Shown here: piece by piece, positions 16,204 through 26,500 of the stretch
How the letters are laid out: each line of letters opens with the position of its first letter
Numbering within the stretch: the first letter of the stretch is position 1
Assembly (NCBI GenBank): GCA_964573255.1
Contig: CAZNJB010000008.1
Location: 1 to 64,000, forward strand
Length of the DNA stretch: 64,000 bases
DNA from: CAYNUJ01 sp964573255
Lineage (GTDB): Bacteria > Bacteroidota > Ignavibacteria > Ignavibacteriales > Melioribacteraceae
Reading direction: 5' to 3'
Position numbers and translations under genes: made by a program
Notes under the pieces: generated by a model
What the model was told of the DNA's origin: nothing
The model's database searches: none
What the model saw: only the letters and a program-made list of their open reading frames with translations

Positions 16204-18384
16204 TTATTTTTTGTATTCATCGGGAATCTTCCCTGCTTTCAATTCGGCAGCGATTCTATCGGCGGAATAAATCTTTCCTACAACTTCAAGTATTCCTTGC
16301 GAAGTAACAGAAACGGTTCTATTGGCTTCGTCCGAATAAATGAATGAACCGGGTAAGCTTTCGATATTCCCATCGAAGGCAATACCGACAACTTCCGCAT
16401 TTTTATTGATCACCGCACTTCCCGAGTTACCGCCTATTATATCGCAAGTGGAAATAAAATTGAACGGAGTTTCCAAATTCAATTTATCTTTATTTGTCAA
16501 CCATTCTTCGGGTAAATCCCAAGGAAATTGTTTTTGATGTGAATAGTATCTGTCGTATAGTCCGTAGAATGTAGTAAATACAGGAGCTTCTGTGCCATTG
16601 TATTTATATTTTTTCAATATACCGTCGGAAATTCTTAATGTAAATGTTGCATCAGGTGGAATTGAAGTTCCGTAAACCGCATACAGCGCTTGTCCCAACT
16701 CCCCGCTTAGTGATTTTTCAGTTTCGCTTAACTCGGAGAGTTTCACACTTAACTCATCCAGTTTGGAATTTGCGAAATTCAAATATTTTGCAACCGGATC
16801 GTTGGTTAAGTCTATCTCTTTCCCTTTAGTTAATAATGCCTTTACTTTTTCTTTGTCGGAAAGAACCGAAACTTTCAGCAATGCATCCACAGCTTCTTTG
16901 CCGGTTTTATCACCGAAGAGGATTTTGTATGCTTCGTGTTCGGTTCCTATGTTATCAATCATAAATTTGTTGAACAACAAAAGCTTTTCATATTCATATG
17001 GTTCGAAATATTTCATTCCATATAAATCATCAACCGCTTCCGAAATCTCTTCAGGGGTCATTTTTTCAGTTTTAATTTCCGCCTCAACATCTTTGATGGA
17101 AGTAGCGATTTTAAAAATCACCGGAGCTGAAAACGGGTTTTGAGAGAATACTGATTTTTCATAAGCGTATTTTCTTTTTTCGTTTATCACCTTTTCAATC
17201 GCATCCCAAATATGTCCGTACTTTGCTTTTAATTCGGGATCATTCATCACAGCGTTTTTGAAATTCCTTTCGAAATCCATTTTTCTTGCCCAAAGATACG
17301 GATCGCGTAAACCTTTTAACTGACCGGTTAACGCCTTCTCGCTGTTGGCAAGCATAAAATAATTCCCTTCGAATTGTTCTTTCTTATCGGGATATTCTCT
17401 CATCATTTTTTCATAAATCTTTTTTAGGCCGCCGAGCATTGTAACGGTATTCTTAATGGAAACATCTCTCATATAAGCGAGTTCAGCCATAGTCTTTAAT
17501 CTTTGTGTTGAACCCGGGTTACCAACTACGAATAACGGTTCGCCAAGTTGTGGACCGTTGGCGCTCCATTTAAAATAATGCTCTGTCTTAATCGGATTAC
17601 CGTCTTCGCCGTAAACGCGTACAAATGCAAAGTCGGGATTATAACGCGGATACGTAAAGTTATCCGGATCGCCGCCGTAAAGTCCCATATTGCTTTCTTC
17701 AACGTAAACCATTCTAACGTCGTTATATCTTTTGTATCCGTAGAGCGAATATCTTCCTCCACTGTAAAGAGGAACAATTTTAATCACCAATCCTGTATCT
17801 TCAGAATAAGCGGCTTCGAGCTCTTTCAGTTTTTCTTCTTTTAATTTGCTCTTCTCTTCCGGAGTTTTTCCTTTATCCATAGCAGATAAAACTTCATCTG
17901 TTATATCCTCAATCAATACCAATTGATCGACAAAAACTCCAGGTATTTTTCTTTCGTCTGCTAATGTTTTAGCATAAAATCCATTTTTCTTAATATCTTC
18001 GCCTTCTTTTTGGATTGATGCGGTGATGAAATCCACACAATGGTGATTTGTCATTACCAATCCGTCTTCCGAAACGAATGAAGCGGAACACCAGTTTGCA
18101 AATTTAAGAGCCGACATGCGAACATCATTCAGCCATTCTTCATCGGGACGGAAACCGTAAGTTTTATCGAAATAATCTACCGGTGCATATTCGAAAGTCC
18201 ACATTTTTCCTGTATCGAATTTTCGTGCCGTAACAGTATCGAAATTTTGCCAGGCAGTACTTGCAATATTAACGGAACTATTCTGTTGCTTTACTATTTC
18301 TTTTGAAGGTGAACAAGCTGCAATAACAATAATTGCAAACAATATCGCAGTAAAGTTTTTTGTAAATGAATTGTATTTAAACAT
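16204..18384 (-). CDS. S46-family dipeptidyl-peptidase, lipoprotein form
   Basis: This 726-residue paralogue of the next gene lies first in the pair. Residues 14-24 form a lipoprotein signal with lipobox ending at Cys24 (VIAAC), so this copy should be membrane-anchored where its neighbour is soluble. The catalytic His lies in TNHHC and the serine in GGNSGSA. The DPP11-determining position is again glycine (FDGN). The two genes probably arose by tandem duplication and give one anchored and one free periplasmic enzyme. A perfect TAnnTTTGC element (GCAAAAATA on the plus strand, 18408-18416) lies 24 bases upstream of the start, resembling Bacteroidota -7 boxes. Confidence 0.92.
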   Translation of the reverse strand: MFKYNSFTKNFTAILFAIIVIAACSPSKEIVKQQNSSVNIASTAWQNFDTVTARKFDTGKMWTFEYAPVDYFDKTYGFRPDEEWLNDVRMSALKFANWCSASFVSEDGLVMTNHHCVDFITASIQKEGEDIKKNGFYAKTLADERKIPGVFVDQLVLIEDITDEVLSAMDKGKTPEEKSKLKEEKLKELEAAYSEDTGLVIKIVPLYSGGRYSLYGYKRYNDVRMVYVEESNMGLYGGDPDNFTYPRYNPDFAFVRVYGEDGNPIKTEHYFKWSANGPQLGEPLFVVGNPGSTQRLKTMAELAYMRDVSIKNTVTMLGGLKKIYEKMMREYPDKKEQFEGNYFMLANSEKALTGQLKGLRDPYLWARKMDFERNFKNAVMNDPELKAKYGHIWDAIEKVINEKRKYAYEKSVFSQNPFSAPVIFKIATSIKDVEAEIKTEKMTPEEISEAVDDLYGMKYFEPYEYEKLLLFNKFMIDNIGTEHEAYKILFGDKTGKEAVDALLKVSVLSDKEKVKALLTKGKEIDLTNDPVAKYLNFANSKLDELSVKLSELSETEKSLSGELGQALYAVYGTSIPPDATFTLRISDGILKKYKYNGTEAPVFTTFYGLYDRYYSHQKQFPWDLPEEWLTNKDKLNLETPFNFISTCDIIGGNSGSAVINKNAEVVGIAFDGNIESLPGSFIYSDEANRTVSVTSQGILEVVGKIYSADRIAAELKAGKIPDEYKK

Positions 18385-18563
18385 AATTACTCCTTAATGA
18401 TTTGCGAGCAAAAATAATTATTTAATTTGATATAACTTATCTAAGTTTTGACGAAACAACCTTTAATTAGTTTCAGCAGGATAGGTTGAAGTAAAATTTT
18501 CAAAGAGAAGTATTCTCGACAGTTTTAACAAGTTGCTTAAAGCTTATTAAAATTTGTGAATTA

Positions 18564-19409
18564 CTATTTTTCAAAAACAAATCCTGTCCATTCATCTTCT
18601 TCCAATGAATCAATAAGCTTCAATCCAACTTCAGTATATTTATTTACTATATCTTCTTTATCAACTATCAATATACCCGATAAAATTAATTTCCCTCCAT
18701 TAGACATTCTATTAGCAAGTTCTTCATTGATAGTCATCAATACATTTTTATTAATATTAGCTAATATTAAATCAAACTCATTTTCCGATACATCGCTGAT
18801 TTCACAGAGTCGTACATCAATTTTATCTTCGACTTTGTTTCTCGTTAAATTTTCCTTACCGTTAACGAAGCACCATTCATTATTATCAATTGCAATTACC
18901 ATTCCTCCGTTCATCTTCGCAGCGCATATAGCAAGCACACCGGTTCCTGAGCCAACATCCAAAACTCTATCCTTATTCCAGCCGTATTTTTCCATCAATT
19001 TAAGAACCAATCTCGTGCTTGCATGTTCTCCGGTTCCAAAAGACATTTTAGGATCAATTTCCAAAATTATCTGTCCCGGTTTTGGTTCATATTCTTTGAA
19101 AGAAGGTTTTATTACTATTTTATCAGTAACTTCAATTACTTGTATATTTTTTTCCCATTCTTCATTCCAATTTCTATCGGCAAAAGTTTCTTCCGAAACA
19201 TCGAAACTTTCAATAACGTTTTCGTTTTGTAATCTTTCTAATATATCGGCAATATCATTTTGGGACAATTTAGCATCTTCTTCAGCAAACAAATTTAAAT
19301 ATCCTTCTTCTTCAACCAAACCCGATAAAGGGAGCTCCCAAAGCATCCCGCTTAATAAATCCGCATTAAATGGAATAGCACTTACCGAATATCTGATATA
19401 ATTTTTCAT
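18564..19409 (-). CDS. prmA: Ribosomal protein L11 methyltransferase
   Basis: This 281-residue SAM-dependent methyltransferase is expected to methylate ribosomal protein L11. The SAM motif LDVGSGTGVLAICAAK lies near residues 145-160, preceded by the PrmA signature DPKMSFGTGEHASTRL, and ILANINKNVL supplies the acidic/NPP-like post-motif. The start overlaps the stop of the M28 peptidase gene by ATGA, so it is the third gene of a coupled operon. The length is slightly under the usual 290-300. Confidence 0.9.
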   Translation of the reverse strand: MKNYIRYSVSAIPFNADLLSGMLWELPLSGLVEEEGYLNLFAEEDAKLSQNDIADILERLQNENVIESFDVSEETFADRNWNEEWEKNIQVIEVTDKIVIKPSFKEYEPKPGQIILEIDPKMSFGTGEHASTRLVLKLMEKYGWNKDRVLDVGSGTGVLAICAAKMNGGMVIAIDNNEWCFVNGKENLTRNKVEDKIDVRLCEISDVSENEFDLILANINKNVLMTINEELANRMSNGGKLILSGILIVDKEDIVNKYTEVGLKLIDSLEEDEWTGFVFEK

Positions 19410-20377
19410 TTTACCTCATTAATTTTAATTGATTTCAAAAAAGATAATAAAACATCACCAACTTGTTTTAATGTTTCTTTATTAATATTACTCAAATCAT
19501 CCTTATGGGAGTGCCAATAATCGCGCCCTGGCTGAGTGCCGCCAATCAATTCGGCATCGATAATATCAATAGCATTTATTCCCGCTTGAATTAAGGGTAT
19601 GTGATCGTCATATACATCATGCTGTGGAAGAGATTGAATAAACTTATCCGCTTTGATTATTTCGGCTGTTTTCCAGAAGGCATCAACTATTTGCTGTGAG
19701 TTGTTATAGGAATTATACTCCCTTATAAATTTTGCGTTTTTATCGCCCACCATATCCAGGATGATTGCAAACAAATATTTGGTTTTATTAATTGCTGCAA
19801 AATATTTCGAACCGATACAGAAGTTATTCAAATCGTTTTGAGTGCCGTAGTCTTCGGCATCAAAAAAGACAATATCAATTCCGTATGATGGATTGATTTT
19901 GTTTAGATGTCGGGCTGTTTCCAGCAGAACAGCAACACCGCTAGCGCCGTCGTTTGCGCCAAGAATAGCTTTGTCTTTATTGCGTTCTGAACGTTCAGCG
20001 CGCGGACGCGTATCCCAATGAGCACCGAGTAATATTCTGTTTTTCAGTTCCGGTTTATATTTTCCTATAATATTGAATAACTGAAGTTTTTCGTCGTAAC
20101 CGTTGTAATGAAAGGAATCGATTCTAATCTCATCAGCATATTCCGCTAACGTATTCTTTAGATAATCCAAACATTGTTTATGCCCTTTAGAATTAGGGTT
20201 TCTGGGACCGAATGAAATTTGTTTTTCAACAAACGAATATGCTTTTGCAGCATTGAAAAGCGTAACCTTTTCTACATTCCCAAATGTATAACGGGGTTTA
20301 ATTGTTATAACATTTTTCTTTTCGTTGCAGCTAACGATTAAAAGAGATAAAAAAGTAATTAAGAGTAATTTTTTCAC
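19406..20377 (-). CDS. M28-family zinc peptidase / glutaminyl-cyclase-like lipoprotein
   Basis: This 323-residue exported protein has a lipoprotein signal (residues 1-17, LLIVSC). Zinc-binding motifs of family M28 are visible: GAHWDTRP (His and Asp nearby), GANDGASGVAVLLE, FFDAEDYG and, near the C-terminus, a conserved HSHKDDLSNI. The pattern is closest to the glutaminyl-peptide cyclotransferase-like M28 group common in Bacteroidota. Whether it cleaves aminoacyl bonds or cyclises glutamine cannot be decided. It overlaps both neighbours by ATGA (dacB-like upstream, prmA downstream). Confidence 0.85.
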   Translation of the reverse strand: MKKLLLITFLSLLIVSCNEKKNVITIKPRYTFGNVEKVTLFNAAKAYSFVEKQISFGPRNPNSKGHKQCLDYLKNTLAEYADEIRIDSFHYNGYDEKLQLFNIIGKYKPELKNRILLGAHWDTRPRAERSERNKDKAILGANDGASGVAVLLETARHLNKINPSYGIDIVFFDAEDYGTQNDLNNFCIGSKYFAAINKTKYLFAIILDMVGDKNAKFIREYNSYNNSQQIVDAFWKTAEIIKADKFIQSLPQHDVYDDHIPLIQAGINAIDIIDAELIGGTQPGRDYWHSHKDDLSNINKETLKQVGDVLLSFLKSIKINEVK

Positions 20378-21792
20378 AATTCACTTCCGGCAATAATTTC
20401 ACAAATTTTATCTTGCAAATTTCGTGCTTTTTTGGAACTCCCCAAATAATTTTGCACAAAAATTGAAAAAGCAATATCGCTTCCATTTATAGTTTTGAGG
20501 TAACCGGATAAAGAACTCACCCCGCTTAAAGTTCCGGTTTTTGCATGAACATTATTAAAGGCATTTCCATTTCGCATTCGTTTTTCTAACGTTCCGTCAA
20601 TACCGGCAACGGGAAAAGATTCTTTTAATATTCTATATAAATCAGGTTCGTTGTAATAAAAATATCTCAATATGTTCAGGACCAGTTCTGTGCTTATCAA
20701 ATTATAATGCGAGACCCCCGAACCGTCAACGATTTTATAATCTTCGGGATTAAGCCCGGTAATACTAATCAAACTATCAACAAATATGATTCCGTCTTTT
20801 GCCGATATTCCTTCCGGTTTTATTAATGATCCTAGTGCACGGAGCGTCATTTCCGCAGATAGATTGTCGCTTGTTTTATTAAGATTTACAATAACATCTC
20901 CGAACTTTCTGCTGATAACGCTCAACAACTTAGCGTTCTCCGGAACCGATGATGTATCGACTATCCCCAATACTGTTATTTTTTCGCGGTATAGGATTTC
21001 CTTTAATAGGGTTGCGGCGTAAAAGTTTGTATTAACTAAATTGCGAGTGAATGTTAATGGCTCTTCATTAACATTTATAACACCGTAAATAGTGAAATGA
21101 TTCTTTCTGTTTTTCCAATCACGTGTTACAGTAAAATGGCTTTTTATCGAATCGGTTATAAGATTATTTTCGAATGTATAAAATAGAGAATGGGGTAAAA
21201 TATTTACCGAGGCACGTTCACCGATATTAGTCGGCTTTATTTCTATCGTAACGCAGTCATCGTTGATGTTCAATGCCGTCATATATGGAAAATCTGAAAA
21301 AGGGTTGTCATCCCACATCCATCCCTTTCCCCAAAAGTTATCATCCATCATTGAAACATCAGCGTAAATATTTCCTTCAATTATTTCAATTCCTTCGTCT
21401 TCAATTGCGTTGAAGAAAGTTTCCAAATCTTCTTTAGTTAAATCCGGATCAAAACCGCCTTTGATATAAACGTTCCCTTTAAGAGTACCTCCTTCAATTT
21501 CTCCGTCATAATATAGTTTTGTGGTAAATTCATAGTCCGGCGATAGAAAATATAACCCCGCAGAGGATGTTAATATCTTTAAGTTAGATGCCGGGTGAAG
21601 GAGTAATTTTTCATTTATTGAATAAACTAAACTATCCTTAGTTAAATTATATACTTGCATTGAAACAACGCTGGAATTATTAAAATCGGCTGTGATAACT
21701 GAATCTATTTTTGCCGAAAGAAGGCTTTCAATGTTTTGTGCCGTAATTAGATTAGATAATAATAAGATCAATAAAGATAAAAATCTTTGCAT
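20374..21792 (-). CDS. dacB: D-alanyl-D-alanine carboxypeptidase/endopeptidase (PBP4, S13)
   Basis: This periplasmic penicillin-binding protein trims peptidoglycan cross-links. I chose the ATG at 21792 (472 residues), which gives a clean signal peptide MQRFLSLLILLLSNLITAQ; the longer open frame to 21924 adds an implausible leader. Active-site motifs are SNLK (SxxK), SDN in TSDNLSAEM (SxN) and KTG in HAKTGTLSG. The family's inserted domains account for the length between the first and second motifs. It leads the dacB-M28-prmA coupled operon. Confidence 0.9.
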   Translation of the reverse strand: MQRFLSLLILLLSNLITAQNIESLLSAKIDSVITADFNNSSVVSMQVYNLTKDSLVYSINEKLLLHPASNLKILTSSAGLYFLSPDYEFTTKLYYDGEIEGGTLKGNVYIKGGFDPDLTKEDLETFFNAIEDEGIEIIEGNIYADVSMMDDNFWGKGWMWDDNPFSDFPYMTALNINDDCVTIEIKPTNIGERASVNILPHSLFYTFENNLITDSIKSHFTVTRDWKNRKNHFTIYGVINVNEEPLTFTRNLVNTNFYAATLLKEILYREKITVLGIVDTSSVPENAKLLSVISRKFGDVIVNLNKTSDNLSAEMTLRALGSLIKPEGISAKDGIIFVDSLISITGLNPEDYKIVDGSGVSHYNLISTELVLNILRYFYYNEPDLYRILKESFPVAGIDGTLEKRMRNGNAFNNVHAKTGTLSGVSSLSGYLKTINGSDIAFSIFVQNYLGSSKKARNLQDKICEIIAGSEL

Positions 21793-21971
21793 ATATATCA
21801 GCTCCGTTTTTGTTAATGGCAAAAATATTACGGTAAAAGGATAAATCAAACTTCTGTAATAATATATCAAATTGAGGAAAGTATAAAGGAGTAAGTATTG
21901 AGAATAGTCGATTGAATTCCCCAAACATTGTTCTATTCTTATATTTAATAAATGTTTTTTCCCGAGTATCG

Positions 21972-22865
21972 TTATTTATTGTTTTTAATCTGTACCAGCA
22001 CAGCTCCAATTGCGGCAATTAGCATTCCTACTCCTTCATGAAAGGAAATACTCTCACCGAGGAAATACCACGCAAGTAAGGCGATTTGGATTAACATTGT
22101 ACCGTTAATGATACTTGATTCCATTGCGCTCAGCGTTCTTAAAGTTAAATTCCATAATGTAAAGGCAAAGGCGGTATTAACAACAGATAACCAAATTAAG
22201 AATAACCAGGTTTTAAGACTAATTCCTGGAAGTCCGTCCATCGATATTCCGGCAACAAATAATATTATTGCTCCTATACTCATACTGATAAATGTAATCA
22301 CTAAGGGACTAATGTCTTTACTTCTATTGAGATCTCTTCCAATTATTGCCGCTCCTGTATTAGCTAAGACGCCAATAAACATAATTATCAAACCTAATGC
22401 TTGATTTCCGATTAATGAGATTGGTAAGAAGTATATGATAATACCAATAAGAAACAAAAGAGAACCTGACCACTGAATGATTCTGGGCTTTTCGTTCAAC
22501 AAAAATATTGCCATCACAGCAACAATCAACGGAGTAAAGTTTAACATTAAACTAACAGTAACCGAGGGAAGTAATGATAAACCTAAAAACTGTGCACCTT
22601 GCGTAATAGTATAAAATATTATCCCAAGTATGATCAGCTTTCGCCATTGAGATGCATTCAATCCTTTTATCTCATTAATATATTTTTTGTTAATTACGAA
22701 AGGGATAAAGCAGAAAACGGCTATTATATAACGCAACCCTGCAAATGTAATTGGCGGTATTTCAATTAATCCCCACTTAATTATTATAAATGAAGTTGAC
22801 CATAAAAATGTTACAATTAAAGCCTGTAATATTGATATTATATGAGTGTATTTATTCGTAATCAT
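21972..22865 (-). CDS. EamA/DMT-family membrane transporter
   Basis: This 297-residue protein has about ten predicted transmembrane helices in two repeated EamA halves (for example TFLWSTSFIIIKWGLIEI at the start and WNLTLRTLSAMESSI in the second half). The family exports metabolites or amino acids across the inner membrane; the substrate is unknown. Its start overlaps the 3' end of the rdgB-like gene by 14 bases, so the two are probably co-transcribed. Confidence 0.87.
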   Translation of the reverse strand: MITNKYTHIISILQALIVTFLWSTSFIIIKWGLIEIPPITFAGLRYIIAVFCFIPFVINKKYINEIKGLNASQWRKLIILGIIFYTITQGAQFLGLSLLPSVTVSLMLNFTPLIVAVMAIFLLNEKPRIIQWSGSLLFLIGIIIYFLPISLIGNQALGLIIMFIGVLANTGAAIIGRDLNRSKDISPLVITFISMSIGAIILFVAGISMDGLPGISLKTWLFLIWLSVVNTAFAFTLWNLTLRTLSAMESSIINGTMLIQIALLAWYFLGESISFHEGVGMLIAAIGAVLVQIKNNK

Positions 22866-23451
22866 AATTTTTTGCCAGCCAATCTTTAATCCTGATGGAG
22901 GCTTTTTTTATGGCTTGTTTTCTATGCTCACCGCATTGTGCAAAAGGAGAACCAAAGTTTGTAATAGCTCCGCCGTGAGGCAGGCGGAAAATTATTTGAT
23001 AACCTTCCCCTCTTTTGCCAAGCATCTGTTTAGATATTATCCCTTTTAGTTCCCCACTAAATGTTTCTTCAAGTCCATCAGGAAATAAAACGGCTAGCGC
23101 ACTTTGAAACTTGGCTCCACGATTTTCATCGGGAACGTTTTTTAACTTTTCGAGTAATTTTAAACTCCGGTCGTCGTCTGTGCCCTCAGACCATCGAACT
23201 GTTTTTGCTCCTGGGAATCTGTTTAGTGCATCTATAGATAATATAGAATCTTCGGAAATGATAATTGAGTTTTTTCTTACACCAACAGCCCTTACTTTTA
23301 TAATTGCGTTTTCCGAACAAGTATTTCCGATCCCTTCTGCTTCATCAATCTCTGTTTTATCTATTCCTCTAATCCTCAATCCAATTTCTGAAAATCCCTC
23401 GGCAAGCCAATTGGTTTTTGATTTATTCCATGTTGCAAGTATTATATCCAT
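22852..23451 (-). CDS. rdgB: RdgB/HAM1-family nucleoside-triphosphate pyrophosphatase
   Basis: This 199-residue enzyme of the Maf/HAM1 superfamily would hydrolyse ITP/XTP and keep deaminated purines out of nucleic acids. It begins MDIILATWNKSK, which fits the family TxNxxK pocket, and has the acidic SEDSILSIDALNRFPG block followed by DDDRSLKLLEKL. The usual DDSGL is here EDSIL, and the C-terminal region with SHR is changed to EHRKQA, so it is a diverged member. The ATG at 23451 is the natural start. Confidence 0.78.
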   Translation of the reverse strand: MDIILATWNKSKTNWLAEGFSEIGLRIRGIDKTEIDEAEGIGNTCSENAIIKVRAVGVRKNSIIISEDSILSIDALNRFPGAKTVRWSEGTDDDRSLKLLEKLKNVPDENRGAKFQSALAVLFPDGLEETFSGELKGIISKQMLGKRGEGYQIIFRLPHGGAITNFGSPFAQCGEHRKQAIKKASIRIKDWLAKNYDYE

Positions 23452-23562
23452 TAATATTTTCAGTTATCTGCGAAATTTAATTCCACAATAACTTTTCTCG
23501 GTTATTAACGTTTTCATAAGATAGAAAACAAAATTTATTTATTATGAAATAAAAGTAATAAT

Positions 23563-26500
23563 CTAATTACAGAAACTGCTTTGCTCAAGCTCTTTCAATA
23601 GATAAAACATTTCCACAATTTTATTTACTTCTTCTTTAGCAGGATATTCTCCTTCCAGCAAATTAAATTGATAATCGTAAACAACCTTGCAACCGTTTTC
23701 GTAAATAATTTTGTTATCAGTTTTACTTAGAGTTGCAATGTTTCCGTTTTTCTTAAAATATAATTTCCCTTCTTCCAAATAATAACAATTGTCTTCAAGA
23801 TTGAAAGATTCTTTAGAAAGATAAAACTTCGGTTTAACCTTATAAGGTGCACCGCTTGTTGGACAGAAAGTTGCACAGTTGCCACACTCGTTGCAGAAAT
23901 CACCAATGTTTATTATTTGATTAGTCTGCTCAATTTTATACGTTTTATTTGAACCGGGTATCTTTATATCGAGTGGTTCGGTTTTAATTGCAATATTGGC
24001 AATATTGGGACAAACAGTAACGCAGATGTTGCAAATATCATCGCAATACAAACAACGTGAAGCCTCTGCCATTGCTTCTTCTACCGTTAAAAGAGGATGC
24101 ACCAAATCAAAGCTGTTTCTCTGTTCCAGAGGAATTGAAGGTATGTCGATTCCAAATTCCCTTTTGGATAGCTTCTTCTGAAATCCCGCATCGTCTAACT
24201 TTTGCGCGTGAATTAAATTCAGATTTAACTCTTTCTCAATTCTACTCAAAATTGTTTTCGAAACTTTCTGTCCGTCCGCAATAGCGTTAATTAGAGAGTC
24301 CGCCCCTCGCACTGCATCCCCACCGGCAAATATATTAGTGATTTGAGTTTCATAAGTGGTTTCGTCAACAATCAATTTATCATCGGGAAAGAAATCGAGA
24401 ACAATTTCCTGCCCGATCGCAGTAATTATAGAATCAAATTCTAAATTGAAATCGGAGTTTGGAATGGGAATTGGTTTTCGCCTTCCGTCAGCATCGTAAT
24501 CAGACAGTTGCATTTTGATGCAGCGTAGATTTAATCCGTTCTCTGTTTTTGTGATTGCAACCGGAGAAGCAAGTACGAGTATTTCAATCCCTTCCTCTTC
24601 CATAATTTCTGCTTCTTCCCAGCCACAAGGCATTTCGTTTTTAGTTCTTCTGTAAACAACAGTTACTTTTCCGTCTTTGCCAGTAAGGCGTTTAGCGGTT
24701 CTTGCTGCATCCACTGCTGATAGTCCGCCGCCAATGATTGCAACTCTTTTTCCCAATTCGGGCGCTTCGTTGTGAAGTGCATCAGCTAAAAATGTAAGTT
24801 GATCGTAAACGCCGGGTAATTCATCACCTTCGATATTTAGTCTCTTTCCTTTCTGTGCACCGACTGAAATAAAAATATAATCGCTTTCTTCTCTGATTCG
24901 TTCGAACCGGTCTTTATCAATGCGGGTTTTGAAATGAAATTTAACTCCAAGAGATTTTATATTTTCAATATCTCGATTGATAGCATCTTCTGTGATTCTG
25001 AAAACAGGAATTGCATCTGATGCCATTCCTCCTGCGAACGATTTACTTTCGTAAACGTCAACTTGAACGCCTTCGAGTGCAAGAAAATATGCAGCAGATA
25101 AGCCTGCTGGACCGGCTCCGATTATCGCCGCGCGAACTCCCAAACTCTCTTTCGGTTTTAATGAAAAGTCTGCGCTAACTTTATCTGAAATAAATCTTTT
25201 AATTTCCCTGATAAGCAGTGGCGTATCGTAATTAATGCGTGTACATTTGCTTTGGCACAAATGATCACAAACCATTCCGGTGATATTGGGCAAGGGATTT
25301 GTCTTTTCGATTACTTTGAATGCTTTCTCAAATTCTCCGTTTGCTGTATGGTACATGTACTCGGGAATGTCTTGACTGATAGCACAAGTTGCAACACAAG
25401 GTGCGTGAATACAGTCGAATACGGTTAACTCGCGGTTTGTTTTAATATTATCGTATTTGAAACTTGTTTTCTTATAACGATTATCCCCGGTTACTTCTTC
25501 AGCGTATTGCGTCAAGTTGTTCAATGATGCATCAATTAAATTGCTTTTACCATCGGAAGATTTGATCACAAACTCTTCAATGCTACTAGCATTCACGTTC
25601 GAAAAGGCTTTATCAAGTTCATCAAAATATTGCGATAAACGTGAGTATCCACCTGGCTTAAGCAAATCGCTGCAAACGGTTATGGGACGCAAATTACACT
25701 TTAATGTATCAGCTACATTGAACGCATCAACTCCTGCAGAAAATGAAATATCCAATTCACCGTTAAATTTATCTTGTAACCTTGCCGCAAGGTTAATGGA
25801 AATAGGATGAAGAGCGCGTCCGCTCATATAAACCATTTTTTCGCTTCCAGGTAAGAAGCGTTCGATATTTAACGATTCCAATGTGTTCGTTAATTTTAAT
25901 CCGAACTCAACACCTTCTTCAACAGCGGTTATTCTTAACCGCTCTATCATTGCAACGGCATCGTCCCATTTCAAATCGTGTCCGAATGCTTCGTCGGGAA
26001 CCGTAAGCGGAAAGCCAAGCTTATCGTTTAATATTTCCCGTACTTTTTCCGCACCGAGCAAAGTGGGATTCAATTTTACAGCAGTGTGGAGCTTCCGTTC
26101 TTTAATTAAATAATTTACTATGTTTTCTATTTCGTCCGGTGGACAACCATGCATTGTGGAAAGCGTTACGTTGTCGGACATTCGTGAAGGAATATGTATA
26201 TCTTTTATTCGCGGATATATTTCTGCAAGTATCTCAATCTTTTCGCTTAGCTCTTCTTCGCAATTTTTCATTTTATCCAAGAACCATTGTACGTTCGGCT
26301 TTTTAATCCCTTCCAAATTGTAACCGACAGAAATATTGAAAATAAATCCCGCTTCTTCTTGGTCCCAACCGAATTTATCTTTTAGCAAATGTATGATTAT
26401 CCACGCATTCAAATACTCATCGAACGATTGATGTATTTTAAGTTCTTGCGACCATTCACAGTTGAAGCCTTCGTCTGTCATATCTATGCAAGGCTTTGCA

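Noticed and set aside
18556..19401. A 281-codon open frame on the plus strand opposite prmA
   Set aside because: It mirrors prmA base for base, has a low-complexity Ser-rich translation and no Shine-Dalgarno; prmA has clear SAM motifs and ATGA coupling.
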